From RI-153 sp963752935 (GTDB lineage Bacteria; Chloroflexota; Anaerolineae; Caldilineales; Caldilineaceae): a stretch of 64,000 nt of DNA. Below are positions 9,867 through 18,407 of this stretch, in pieces. The position numbers were made by a program, and so were the translations under genes. Each line of letters begins with the position of its first letter. Within the stretch, counting starts at the first letter, position 1. The stretch covers positions 186,001 to 250,000 of the forward strand of contig CAVWAL010000005.1 in NCBI GenBank assembly GCA_963752935.1, given 5' to 3'. The notes under the pieces were generated by a model that ran no database searches, was not told the DNA's origin, and saw only the letters and a program-made list of their open reading frames with translations.

Positions 9867-10568
9867 ATGATTCATTTAAATTTTACAGGGTTCACGGCAA
9901 GCAAAGACAGTCCGCCTACTCACCAGGATGCCTACACGGTCGATGATCGGGCGATGATGCGCTCTCTCGCAGCCGAGCTGGCCAAACCTCTGCCCGGACG
10001 CGCCGCACAAGGACGAATGGCGCCGCAGCCCCGAGCGGGTTGGGAACCAGACTTTCAGCCTCTGACTACACCGCGCCAAGGCGGTGTATTGGTGCTCTTT
10101 TACCCCTATCGCGGTGAAATTCATCTGCCGTTGATCTTGCGCCCTACCTACAACGGTGTCCACAGTGGACAGGTTGGCTTTCCTGGCGGCGGACGCGAAG
10201 CAGTCGATGCCGATATCACGGAGACTGCGCTGCGCGAGTCATATGAAGAGATTGGGGTCGAGCCACAGGCGGTGCAGATCTTAGGGCAACTGAGCGAAAT
10301 CTACATCCGCCCCAGCAACTACGAAGTAACGCCCACGGTGGGGTGGGTATCGCAACGCCCCGACTTTCAGACCGATCCACATGAGGTCGCACGCCTGCTA
10401 GAGATCCGACTGGCCGACCTGCAGGACCCCTGCAACTGCCACGAGGAAGAATGGCAACTGCGCGACCGGCGTGCACAGGTCCCCTTCTTTCAGGTATCCG
10501 ACCAGATTATCTGGGGCGCCACCGCCATGATACTCAGCGAACTGCTCATGGTTATCGAGCGTTGCTAA
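9867..10568 (+). CDS. NUDIX hydrolase, CoA pyrophosphatase-like
   Basis: 233 residues. The NUDIX box lies at ~106-130: GFPGGGRE, then a spacer with 'DADITETALRESYEEIGVEP', matching the RE-x2-EE-x-G core that binds the metal. The preceding 'LPLILRPTYNGVHSGQVGFPGG' region resembles the UPF0035/CoAse signature (LLTxRSxxLRxHxGQVSFPGG), so the likely reaction is cleavage of CoA or its derivatives to 3',5'-ADP and phosphopantetheine-type products. The N-terminal ~60 residues are longer than usual and Pro-rich. It begins 24 nt after the AmaP-like gene and is probably in its operon. Substrate is inferred from the family only. Confidence 0.85.
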   Translation: MIHLNFTGFTASKDSPPTHQDAYTVDDRAMMRSLAAELAKPLPGRAAQGRMAPQPRAGWEPDFQPLTTPRQGGVLVLFYPYRGEIHLPLILRPTYNGVHSGQVGFPGGGREAVDADITETALRESYEEIGVEPQAVQILGQLSEIYIRPSNYEVTPTVGWVSQRPDFQTDPHEVARLLEIRLADLQDPCNCHEEEWQLRDRRAQVPFFQVSDQIIWGATAMILSELLMVIERC

Positions 10569-10615
10569 ACGCCCCGATTTGTCGAACCAACCGCCCGATG
10601 GTAGGATCCGTCACC

Positions 10616-12145
10616 ATGAAGCGTGACCGATTTTCACTTTCCCACTACCATTTTGCGCTTGCCTCTTTAAGCGTAAGACGCCCGATCTTTCGTCGATTGG
10701 GCTGGCGTCTGTTCTTTACGTTTCTCCTCTTCGCCCTCGTCGTGTTGCTCAGCGTGCGCTGGGGATACTCGGCAGGCGCAACTGTTCGTCAACAAAGCAG
10801 CGGTGATCCGCTGCTGTTGGCCTTTTACTATACCTGGTTCGACGAAAACACCTGGAGCGCAGACAAGGTTCCCGACTTCCCGGCAGAAACCTATGTCAGC
10901 CGAGATCGCGGCGCAATGGGTCGTCACATCGAACAGGCACAGCGGGCCGGCATTGATGCGTTGATGGTCGCCTGGTATGGGCCTGGCGGGGGAGCGAACC
11001 AGACTGAGCCGAATCTGGCTGCGATGCTGGATGAAGCCAACGCCCGCGGTTTCAAAGTTGGCATTTTGTTCGAAACGAACTCTCCCTTTTTCAGCGGCAC
11101 AGGGGATGTCGTCGAAGGGCTGCGCCATGCCTTGAACGTCCACGCCGCCCAGCCCGCCTACCTGCGTGTGGACGGCAAACCCGTGATCTTCTTTTGGCGA
11201 ACGCAGCAGTACAGCGTGGATACGTGGCGCAGCATTCGTGATCAGGTCGATCCTGGCCGCAACGCCATCTGGATTGCCGATGGGGTCGACACGTCCTATC
11301 TCTCTGTCTTCGATGGGCACCATCTCTACAGCAATACATGGAACCCGCCCAGCGATCTTAACACCACCAATCAGAAGTTTGCACGGCTGGTCAATCAGGC
11401 ACGGCAGAATTTCGGCGTCTACAAATATTGGGTGGCGACGGTGATGCCGGGGTACAACGATACCCGCACCGGCCGTGGCAATGCTTTTGCCCGCGACCGC
11501 GAAGGCGGTGCTTACTACACTCGATCCTGGCAAGCTGCCATTGCCAGCGTCCCCGATTGGATCATCATCACCAGTTTCAACGAGTGGCCTGAGGGCAGTT
11601 ATATCGAGCCAAGCACGGCCTACGGGGATCTCTATTTGAACTTGACCGGGCAGTGGAGCCAACAGTTTAAGGCAGGAGGTGGAGCGCCGGCGCCGTCACA
11701 ACCCATTGCAGTCAATCCGCAGCCAACCGCCCTGCCCGAACCGGATGTGCCGACTGCCTATGTGATAACCCCCCTGCTCAATCTGCGCCAGGGGCCAGGC
11801 ACTGAGTTTGCCATCCTGACGGGGATGCCACAAAGTGCGGCGGTGCCGATCACCGGCAAGAACAGCGCCGCGCCTGACTGGTGGCAGGTGGATTTCGGCG
11901 GTCAGTTGGGTTGGGCAGCGGCTGAGTTCTTGCGGGCGGCAGGCCCGCTCGACCAGGTGCCCGCGGTGGGGATAGCCGGCTTAGAGGCGCCGGTTGCGCC
12001 GGTGGAAGTTCCCGCTGTCGGTAAAACGTCCGCCCAATCCACATTGATCTATGATCTGCTATTAGGCGACAAACGCAATCTGATCGATGATGAACATCGC
12101 AACGCCTTGATCCAAAAGTGGATACCATCGGAAACTGCTGAATGA
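10616..12145 (+). CDS. Membrane-anchored GH99-like glycosidase with SH3b domain
   Basis: The reading frame is open from 10451, but the natural start is ATG 10616 (AGGA at 10603-10606), giving 509 residues and avoiding overlap with the NUDIX gene; ATG 10598 is also possible. A TM segment lies at ~30-48. The domain at ~65-350 begins 'LLLAFYYTWFDENTW' and contains 'GIDALMVAWYGPGG', 'GFKVGILFETN', 'VIFFWRTQQY' and 'IITSFNEWPEGSYIEPS', the pattern of GH99/GH71-like endo-mannosidase-type barrels. A C-terminal SH3b domain (~385-440, 'LLNLRQGPGTEFAIL') suggests cell-wall binding. Outer-surface polysaccharide cleavage is the inferred role. The gene lies 22 nt before hpt. Confidence 0.75.
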   Translation: MKRDRFSLSHYHFALASLSVRRPIFRRLGWRLFFTFLLFALVVLLSVRWGYSAGATVRQQSSGDPLLLAFYYTWFDENTWSADKVPDFPAETYVSRDRGAMGRHIEQAQRAGIDALMVAWYGPGGGANQTEPNLAAMLDEANARGFKVGILFETNSPFFSGTGDVVEGLRHALNVHAAQPAYLRVDGKPVIFFWRTQQYSVDTWRSIRDQVDPGRNAIWIADGVDTSYLSVFDGHHLYSNTWNPPSDLNTTNQKFARLVNQARQNFGVYKYWVATVMPGYNDTRTGRGNAFARDREGGAYYTRSWQAAIASVPDWIIITSFNEWPEGSYIEPSTAYGDLYLNLTGQWSQQFKAGGGAPAPSQPIAVNPQPTALPEPDVPTAYVITPLLNLRQGPGTEFAILTGMPQSAAVPITGKNSAAPDWWQVDFGGQLGWAAAEFLRAAGPLDQVPAVGIAGLEAPVAPVEVPAVGKTSAQSTLIYDLLLGDKRNLIDDEHRNALIQKWIPSETAE

Positions 12146-12167
12146 CAGTGGAGAGGAGCTACGATCC

Positions 12168-12803
12168 ATGACGAAAAATCGGATCACCGGCGTTCGAGTA
12201 CAACAACCATCATCGTTGCCTCCTGGCAACAATGTGCTGGACAAAGACATTGCCTACATTCTGATCGACGCCGAAACCTTGCGTCAGCGAGTGGCTGAAC
12301 TGGCGCACTACATCGATGAGCAGTACGCCGGCCAGGATCTGCTCCTGATTGCCGTGCTCAAAGGGAGCGTCGTCTTCATGGCCGATCTGATGCGCGCGAT
12401 CAACATTCCGCATGAGATAGACTTTATGGCGACCAGCAGCTACGGCACAGAGGTGCAGACCAGCGGTGTCGTACGCATCCTCAAGGATCTGAACAAACCC
12501 ATCGAAGGACGCCACGTCGTCCTCGTCGAAGACATCATCGACAGCGGACACACCCTGGCCTACCTGACACGCATCCTGGCGGCCCGCAACCCGGCCAGCC
12601 TGGGTATCGTCACCCTGCTGGACAAGCCAGAACGGCGAGAAGTCGAAACGACGGTGGACTGGACAGGATTCTCCATCCCCAATGAATTTGTGATCGGCTA
12701 CGGTCTCGACTTCAATGAAAAATACCGCAATCTTCCCTATATTGGTGTGTTGAAACCCCATGTCTATACTCGTATCGACGACGAACTTACAGAGAGTGCA
12801 TAG
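12168..12803 (+). CDS. hpt: Hypoxanthine phosphoribosyltransferase
   Basis: 211 residues, with GAGGAG upstream of ATG 12168. It transfers a phosphoribosyl group from PRPP to hypoxanthine or guanine in purine salvage. The PRPP-binding loop is clear at ~114-127 (VVLVEDIIDSGHT), together with the 'LIAVLKGSVVFMADLMRAI' segment (~62-80), and 'DFNEKYRNLPYIGVLKP' near the C-terminus, the classic HPRT ending. The N-terminal ~25 residues are an extension relative to the typical ~180-residue enzyme. It sits in a run of envelope-related genes and overlaps the start of the LysM/M23 gene, which suggests translational coupling. Confidence 0.95.
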   Translation: MTKNRITGVRVQQPSSLPPGNNVLDKDIAYILIDAETLRQRVAELAHYIDEQYAGQDLLLIAVLKGSVVFMADLMRAINIPHEIDFMATSSYGTEVQTSGVVRILKDLNKPIEGRHVVLVEDIIDSGHTLAYLTRILAARNPASLGIVTLLDKPERREVETTVDWTGFSIPNEFVIGYGLDFNEKYRNLPYIGVLKPHVYTRIDDELTESA

Positions 12804-14079
12804 ACCTGACGGACATCTGTATCAAAGCCGACGTCTCATCCTCGCCGGGCTGTGGGTGGCCTGCCTGGTCTTCCTCTTGTTCGCTGCATCTAATGGCGTT
12901 TCCGCTCAGGCGGAAACGACTTATGTGGTGGCATCAGGTGATACCCTCGGCGAAATCGCCACGCGTTTCGGGGTCAGCGTGGAAGCGCTGGCGGCGGCCA
13001 ATGCCATCGCCGACATCAACCAGATCAGCATCGGGCAGACGCTTGTCATTCCTGGAGCGGTACAGACCCTGCCCACAGTGATCAGCCGGCCCGGCGAGAT
13101 GCTCGCCGACGTGGCGGCACGCGCGGGGCTCTCGGTGGATCAATTGGCGGCCATCAACGAGTTAGATCCATCGACGCCGCTCTTCCCAGGGCAGCCAATC
13201 GTGTTGCCGCCCTCAGGGATGGTGACACCTTTCCACTTTGGCGCCGTGACCGCTTTTGACTATCCCGTTCAGCTTGTGCAGGGCAAGACCGGCTGGTTGC
13301 AGATCGCCAGCAGTCGCCCGGTCTCGATTGCGTTGACCTGGAACGGACTGCCGCTGGCGTTGAATGTCGAAACCGAATCTGACGGCCGTATGACCTACAC
13401 AGCGCACATCCCTGTGCCTGCGCTCCTCGGCCCAGGATCGTTTCCGCTGGAGTTGGCCTATACGGCACGCAGCGGTGTCACTGTCCGCCGTACCGTCGCC
13501 ATCAATGTGGTTGGGGGCAACTATACCAGCCAGGAGATCGACCTGCCGCCAGACCGTGGGGCGCTGCTGGCCTCGGATCTTGTCGAAGCCGAATTGATCA
13601 CAGTCACCACGGCGTGGGGCGCAACCGAGACGCCGATCCAGTGGCGGGCGCCATTCGTACGCCCCATTGGGACGGAATACGCCACGACCAGCGCCTACGG
13701 GATCCGCCGCAGCTATGACGGCGGCCCATACAACACCTATCACGCCGGGCAGGACTTTGGCGCACCGGTCGGGGTCACCGTCACCGTGCCTGCCGACGGT
13801 ATTGTCTCGTGGGCAGGACCGTTGATTGTGCGTGGAAATGCCGTTATCATCGACCACGGGGTGGGTGTCTTTACCGGTTACTGGCACTTGAGCGAGATCT
13901 TTGTTGAGGCGGGGCAGGCAGTCTCGGCAGGGGATGCACTGGGATTGGTGGGCAACACCGGCCTGAGCACCGGCGCCCATCTGCACTGGGAACTACGAAT
14001 TTACGGCATCGCCGTCGATCCGCTCCAATTTTTGGATGAAGCGCTCTTTCCAGAGCCCCCATCCACTGATGGTGGATAA
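12760..14079 (+). CDS. LysM-domain M23 (LytM) metallopeptidase
   Basis: 439 residues if started at ATG 12760 (44-nt overlap with hpt); GTG 12796, with an 8-nt overlap, is a plausible alternative and leaves the signal segment intact. A hydrophobic signal (~25-48) is followed by two LysM modules (~53-98, 'YVVASGDTLGEIATRFGVS'; ~108-150). After a ~140-residue beta-rich region comes an M23 domain (~300-430) with Zn-ligand motifs H-x3-D (HAGQD, ~327) and HLH (~406), so it should be catalytically active. It likely cleaves peptidoglycan cross-links or acts in cell separation. It is the last gene before the terminator at 14149. Confidence 0.92.
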   Translation: MSILVSTTNLQRVHRPDGHLYQSRRLILAGLWVACLVFLLFAASNGVSAQAETTYVVASGDTLGEIATRFGVSVEALAAANAIADINQISIGQTLVIPGAVQTLPTVISRPGEMLADVAARAGLSVDQLAAINELDPSTPLFPGQPIVLPPSGMVTPFHFGAVTAFDYPVQLVQGKTGWLQIASSRPVSIALTWNGLPLALNVETESDGRMTYTAHIPVPALLGPGSFPLELAYTARSGVTVRRTVAINVVGGNYTSQEIDLPPDRGALLASDLVEAELITVTTAWGATETPIQWRAPFVRPIGTEYATTSAYGIRRSYDGGPYNTYHAGQDFGAPVGVTVTVPADGIVSWAGPLIVRGNAVIIDHGVGVFTGYWHLSEIFVEAGQAVSAGDALGLVGNTGLSTGAHLHWELRIYGIAVDPLQFLDEALFPEPPSTDGG

Positions 14080-14148
14080 GGATTTCGGATCATAACGGTT
14101 CAGCCCCAGATTTGAGTCGCACCTGAAGAGGCACGGCTAGTGTACATC

Positions 14149-14178
14149 AAAAAAGCCGCCCCGTGGGGCGGCTTTTTT
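14149..14178. terminator. Bidirectional intrinsic terminator
   Basis: An A6 run precedes GCCGCCCC at 14155-14162, then GT, then GGGGCGGC (14165-14172) and T6 (14173-14178). The GC-rich stem with A/T tracts on both sides can stop transcription of the convergent LysM/M23 gene (+) and rplY (-). Confidence 0.92.
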
Positions 14179-14194
14179 AGACAAATCAATCAGC

Positions 14195-14848
14195 CTACTC
14201 TTCTTGTCCTTCTTCGTCCTCATCACGACGGCCGATGAGTTCGGGTTCGGCTTCCACAACTTCTTCTTCAACTTCCTCTTCTTCAGCAGCCACGCGGGTA
14301 AGTACGAGACTGAAGACAGTTTCTTCCGGCGGGGCTAGATAAACCACACCAGGAATGGACGGCAGATCGGCAACCGTAATCGGAGGAGCATCCAGCGTGT
14401 TCAGCCCGCTGACATCCACCTCAATATGGGCAGGAATATCAGACGGCAGCGCTTCGATCTCAATATGATCGAGTGCCTGAACGACCACTGCTTCAGCGCC
14501 GAGGCTACCAATTCGACCCACCGACACGATCTGCACCTGCACTTGCTGTTTCTCGGTCATGTTGACGAGGTAAAAATCTGCATGCAGCAGGTGGTGACGC
14601 ACCGGATCGCGCTGAACAGCTCGAATCAGGACATTGCGTACGCCTGTGCCTTCAATGTCGACCTCAACGAGCTGTGAAGAACCACCGGCATGGAGTAGCC
14701 GATCAAAGGCATACGCCTCGACCTGGATGTTCTCCGGTTCTTGATTTTGTCCATAAACAACAACAGGGACTAAGCCCTTGTTGCGCAACTGACGCACCTG
14801 TCGCCCAACAATTTCACGAGGTTGGGCTTGTAACTGTAAATCTGCCAT
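14195..14848 (-). CDS. rplY: 50S ribosomal protein L25 (CTC/TL5 long form)
   Basis: This 217-residue protein has an N-terminal 5S-rRNA-binding L25 domain (~1-92; 'REIVGRQVRQLRNKGLVPVV', 'HADFYLVNM'). It is followed by the C-terminal beta domain of the general-stress CTC form (~95-185) and a very acidic tail (~190-217). It binds 5S rRNA in the central protuberance of the large subunit. The length fits the two-domain TL5 form rather than the ~95-residue enterobacterial L25. A good AAGGAGC site lies just upstream of the ATG. It ends at the shared terminator. Confidence 0.95.
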   Translation of the reverse strand: MADLQLQAQPREIVGRQVRQLRNKGLVPVVVYGQNQEPENIQVEAYAFDRLLHAGGSSQLVEVDIEGTGVRNVLIRAVQRDPVRHHLLHADFYLVNMTEKQQVQVQIVSVGRIGSLGAEAVVVQALDHIEIEALPSDIPAHIEVDVSGLNTLDAPPITVADLPSIPGVVYLAPPEETVFSLVLTRVAAEEEEVEEEVVEAEPELIGRRDEDEEGQEE

Positions 14849-14918
14849 TTGGCATGCTCCTTCAACGACTTTCGGAACTCACGGTTGGATTATTTCGATA
14901 TTTAACGGGCTTCTCTGA

Positions 14919-15395
14919 TCAGGCGCGCGGCTTACGCAGAAGTCGAATGGCCTGCTGTAACAAGGTGAGGGTCAGGCCAAGTCCGGCTCCTAAAGCCAGT
15001 GCACCCGAAGGCGTCAGCACCGCTTTAACGTTTCCTTCCACACGGCCTGCCAGCAACAGGCCAATCGTGGCTTCACTAACTTTGACATCCGACGCCACTA
15101 CCACCGAAGAAGTGGTTTTTTGTAGGTCTGCGCTGCGACACGAGACAGAACCTACTGCACAATCGCGCATTTCCAATGAATCGGCCCGCACCAGGAAAGC
15201 TGCCGAATCATCGGCATCCAGGGCATTGGCATTGATCACACGAGCTGCCGATTTCGACATCGAGATCCTTCCCCCACGGACTTCGCCTACTGAGGCATTG
15301 TGGATATCCACATTTCTGGCGTTGTAGGAGGTGCTCAAGTCATCAGCCAGGTCATCCAAGGGATTGTTGTTTTGCTCGTGAGGTTGTTCGGCCAT
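14919..15395 (-). CDS. Small membrane-anchored polar repeat protein, function unknown
   Basis: The frame extends to a TTG at 15413, but ATG 15395 has GGAG seven bases upstream and is chosen, giving 158 residues. The body has short hydrophobic/small-residue periodic strands (for example 'ARNVDIHNASVGEVRGGRI', 'EATIGLLLAGRVEGNVKA') that look bactofilin-like or beta-helical. It ends in one hydrophobic helix (~133-152) and a basic tail (RLLRKPRA), suggesting a tail-anchored membrane protein. I do not recognise a specific family. It lies upstream of rplY on the same strand with a 70-nt gap. Confidence 0.65.
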   Translation of the reverse strand: MAEQPHEQNNNPLDDLADDLSTSYNARNVDIHNASVGEVRGGRISMSKSAARVINANALDADDSAAFLVRADSLEMRDCAVGSVSCRSADLQKTTSSVVVASDVKVSEATIGLLLAGRVEGNVKAVLTPSGALALGAGLGLTLTLLQQAIRLLRKPRA

Positions 15396-15457
15396 GGATA
15401 ATCTCCAGTCCAATTAAGCCAATTATTGGCACTATTCCGGTGCAAAACGCGACGCCA

Positions 15458-15487
15458 ATTATACCTGACTCCGGCCCAGAGCACCAA
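15458..15487 (-). promoter_or_regulatory. Probable sigma-70-type promoter of the 15395 gene
   Basis: Read on the minus strand, TTGGTG (15487-15482) and TATAAT (15463-15458) are separated by 18 bp, about 60 bp before the ATG at 15395. The -10 is perfect. It may also serve rplY downstream. Confidence 0.55.
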
Positions 15488-15516
15488 TTCTAGAGACTGT
15501 TGGCTATGACGCGCCT

Positions 15517-17667
15517 ATGGAATTGCCAACCCCCCAGGCCGGTGATACGATCCTGACCATGGTCACGACCCCTTTTCAGACAAGCAGGCGCATGATGTGG
15601 TTGCCGGCACTTCTGCTGGGATTGGCGGCATTGGGGTGGTGGGCTTACCGCACGCAGGTTGTCGCCACCGACCCGGCGCCGCCAAGTTCCCTTTCCTCGC
15701 TGATCCCCGGCTCCATCGCTCGCATGGACAGCCCACTCTTTGTCTACACTCCCGGTTGGCAGATTTCTGCCACAGGCGCCGACCCAGGCGAACCTGCCGA
15801 CCCGTGGAACGAGCCATCAGGGCGAATCAGCTTCACGTATAGTGGGCGGAACCTTGCACTGCAACTTGCCGTAGGCAACTATTGGGGGTTTCTCTACGTC
15901 ACGGTGGATGGCGTGGCGGCCAATCAGTTGCCCGTCATCGACAACAACCGCAACCACCAAGGGCAGGTTGCCGGCTACAAACCGCTGCTCGCGCCGGAAG
16001 CACAGCGTGCGAATGGGCCTACACCGCGCTGGTATAGTGTCCATTCTGCCGGGGATAACGGACCGCATCGCGTAGAGATCGAAGTCTGGCGCAGTTGGGG
16101 GCAAACCCCGCTGCGCGCCGTGGCGGTGGACGCGTTCCCCACGCTGAAGCCGCCACTATGGCCCGCATGGGCCTTTGCCGTGCTTGCCCTCACAGTGTTG
16201 GCGCTTAACCTGCTCCCGCCGCTGACCCATGCGCTTGGGCGAACTGCTCAACACGTCCCCGGCCTTCCGTGGCGTCTACCCAACAGGCTGTTGGTGCCGC
16301 TGACTGGATTGGCCATCCTGGCGATTGGGGGCGGTGTGGCGTTTGACTCGTGGATCGCCACCGACGTGGGACTGGCACTACTGGCGCTGGTGGGTCTACA
16401 CCGACCACTGCTGTGGGGTGGAGCGCTGCTTTGGGGTCTCCCCTTCTATCTGTACCCGCTGCCGATCCTGCCCGGCCGGGCACTCAATCTGGTGGAAATC
16501 GGCATCTGGGGCGGGTTGGTGCTGCTGGCAGGGCACCAACTTCTGTGCAAAACCGAGACCGTGGATCAGACACAGCGTCGCTCTCGGCCGACGATGAGCG
16601 TGCTCTTAACCATGCCTGCTTTCTGGCTGGCCTCGTTGATCCTGCTGGCCTTGATTGCGGCCCTGGCAGCAGATCAACAGGCGGTTGCTCTGCGCGAATG
16701 GCGCACGCTCTTTCTGGCAGGGGGCGGTTTTGCCCTGCTGCTGGCCTGGATCCGGAGAGGGGAGCGTGCACAGCGTCCGCTGCGCCTGCTGTTCATGTTC
16801 TGGCTGCTCGGCGGATTGACCATTGCCCTGGTAGGGATCTGGCAATATGCAGCCGGGCAGATGGTGATCGAGGCGGAGGGTGTCGACCGTGTACGCGCCT
16901 TTTACGGATCGCCCAATAACCTTGCCCTGTATCTGGAACGAACCGCAGCGGTGGCGTTGGCGCTGGCTCTATTTGAAAAGGTAGACAGAAGGCGTACGCT
17001 GGTGTGGTGGCTGTTGACGATTCCGCAGCTTGCGGCATTGTTGCTGACGTTCAGCAAAGGAGCGCTGCTGTTGGCCTTACCCGCTACGCTAATCGTGCTG
17101 GGGATGGGCGGCTATTTCCTGTTGCGCCATCGCCAGGATCCATTGCGTCCCCTGTGGGGATTGGTGGCGGTCGCCGGGGGCATGGGTTTGGGGCTGCTGC
17201 CCTTTCTGGGTGCGGAACGATTTCGTTCTCTGGCGGATTTTAGCGCCGGCACCACGGCAGGGCTGCGGCTGAATTTGTGGCGCAGCAGCCTACGCATGGC
17301 GCTCGATCATCCCTGGCTGGGCGTGGGCCCCGACAACTTTCTCTACGCCTACCGCAGTGGATACATCCTGCCTGCTGCCTGGCAAGATCCGGATCTCAAT
17401 CATCCCCATAATCTGATTTTGGATTGGTGGACCCGGCTGGGGCTGGGCGGCCTGCTATTGGGCGCAGGATGGCTATTGAATGGCGCCCGCCGGCTCTGGC
17501 GCGGCCTGCTGGAAGGCGATTTGGCAGCGCTGCGCCTCGGTTGCCTTGCGGCCATCGCCGGCGCGCTGGCACACGGGGCCATTGACGCTTCTTACGCCCT
17601 CCCCGATCTGATGATCGTATGGATCCTGCTATTGGGTGCGGGGCGCTATCACTCCGCCGAGATGTGA
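15517..17667 (+). CDS. O-antigen ligase/polymerase-like membrane protein
   Basis: 716 residues with an N-terminal TM (~27-45), a ~150-residue extracytoplasmic beta-rich domain (~50-205, 'GRISFTYSGRNLALQLAVGNYWG'), then about a dozen TM helices. The Wzy_C/WaaL-type region sits near 590-650 with 'HPWLGVGPDNFLYAYR' and the family's loop His in 'HPHNLILDWW'. Members join or polymerise lipid-linked oligosaccharides at the outer membrane face. The fused N-terminal soluble domain is unusual for the family and may bind sugar; that is inference. ATG 15517 is followed by further in-frame ATGs (15559, 15592), so the exact start is uncertain. No other polysaccharide genes are adjacent. Confidence 0.82.
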   Translation: MELPTPQAGDTILTMVTTPFQTSRRMMWLPALLLGLAALGWWAYRTQVVATDPAPPSSLSSLIPGSIARMDSPLFVYTPGWQISATGADPGEPADPWNEPSGRISFTYSGRNLALQLAVGNYWGFLYVTVDGVAANQLPVIDNNRNHQGQVAGYKPLLAPEAQRANGPTPRWYSVHSAGDNGPHRVEIEVWRSWGQTPLRAVAVDAFPTLKPPLWPAWAFAVLALTVLALNLLPPLTHALGRTAQHVPGLPWRLPNRLLVPLTGLAILAIGGGVAFDSWIATDVGLALLALVGLHRPLLWGGALLWGLPFYLYPLPILPGRALNLVEIGIWGGLVLLAGHQLLCKTETVDQTQRRSRPTMSVLLTMPAFWLASLILLALIAALAADQQAVALREWRTLFLAGGGFALLLAWIRRGERAQRPLRLLFMFWLLGGLTIALVGIWQYAAGQMVIEAEGVDRVRAFYGSPNNLALYLERTAAVALALALFEKVDRRRTLVWWLLTIPQLAALLLTFSKGALLLALPATLIVLGMGGYFLLRHRQDPLRPLWGLVAVAGGMGLGLLPFLGAERFRSLADFSAGTTAGLRLNLWRSSLRMALDHPWLGVGPDNFLYAYRSGYILPAAWQDPDLNHPHNLILDWWTRLGLGGLLLGAGWLLNGARRLWRGLLEGDLAALRLGCLAAIAGALAHGAIDASYALPDLMIVWILLLGAGRYHSAEM

Positions 17668-17755
17668 TCGAGCAACAGGCTCACACGCTAGACCGGCCGG
17701 CCATGGTGCCATGCGGTAGCAAAACTACTCCTGATATTAGGGGACGGTCCCATGG

Positions 17756-18163
17756 TTATGCTTCGCTGATCTCTCGCAGCAAGAGACCGGCGGCCTCGGT
17801 AGCGGCCACATTGGCGCCTGCACCTTTAAGCGCCTGTTGAAGATGCGCAGTTTTCTGTCGCAGCGTCATACCGGGCATGTAATGCAGTACATGATAGGCC
17901 CCCTGGCGCAGCCATACACTACTGGGTCTGTCGATCAGCGCACGCAGCAAAGGCTCTAAGGCCAGGCGGCCCGTGTGGGCAAGTTCTGCGGCAGCGGCCC
18001 AGCGTACCCCAAAGGATTCATCTTCCAATGCGCGCACAAGATAGCTCAGGTTTTCGGACGTGGGCGTTGAGACCAGGTAATGAATGGCTTGCTCGCGATC
18101 GAACACAGCACGGTGTTCGTCCTTGAGGATCTGGATGGCCTCTTGGTTTGATCGGATTTCCAT
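17756..18163 (-). CDS. HEAT-repeat protein
   Basis: This 135-residue protein has a strong AGGAGGC Shine-Dalgarno site before ATG 18163. The helical repeat pattern ('SYLVRALEDESFGVRWAAAAELAHTG', 'LEPLLRALID..SVWLRQGAYHVLHY') is that of HEAT/PBS-lyase-like repeats, about three copies. Such small all-helical proteins are usually protein-binding scaffolds. It stands alone between two + strand genes; no partner is evident. Confidence 0.8.
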   Translation of the reverse strand: MEIRSNQEAIQILKDEHRAVFDREQAIHYLVSTPTSENLSYLVRALEDESFGVRWAAAAELAHTGRLALEPLLRALIDRPSSVWLRQGAYHVLHYMPGMTLRQKTAHLQQALKGAGANVAATEAAGLLLREISEA

Positions 18164-18407
18164 ACAATGCCTCCTTATTTGACATGTCTGAGCCCCATTG
18201 TAACGATTCTCCCCAAGGGCTCTGTATGTTACGCCTCTGCTCTCATTTTCGCGCCGTTATCCAATGCATGCAATGGACAAAAGACGAGTGCCCCGTAGGC
18301 CTCGCTCACGCGTCCCCCAGTCACGTTCGAGTCACGTCCTTTGCCTATCCTTGCTCCAGACACCAAGCACAAAGGCATACGCTTATGGGGAACAAGGAGG
18401 CACTTCT

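Noticed and set aside
10667..11662. 331-codon antisense ORF opposite the GH99-like gene
   Set aside because: The + strand encodes a recognisable glycosidase; the antisense reading has no family pattern.
12796..14079. Alternative GTG start for the LysM/M23 gene
   Set aside because: It reduces overlap with hpt, but ATG 12760 was kept as the listed start because neither has a clear Shine-Dalgarno site; both are compatible with the signal peptide.
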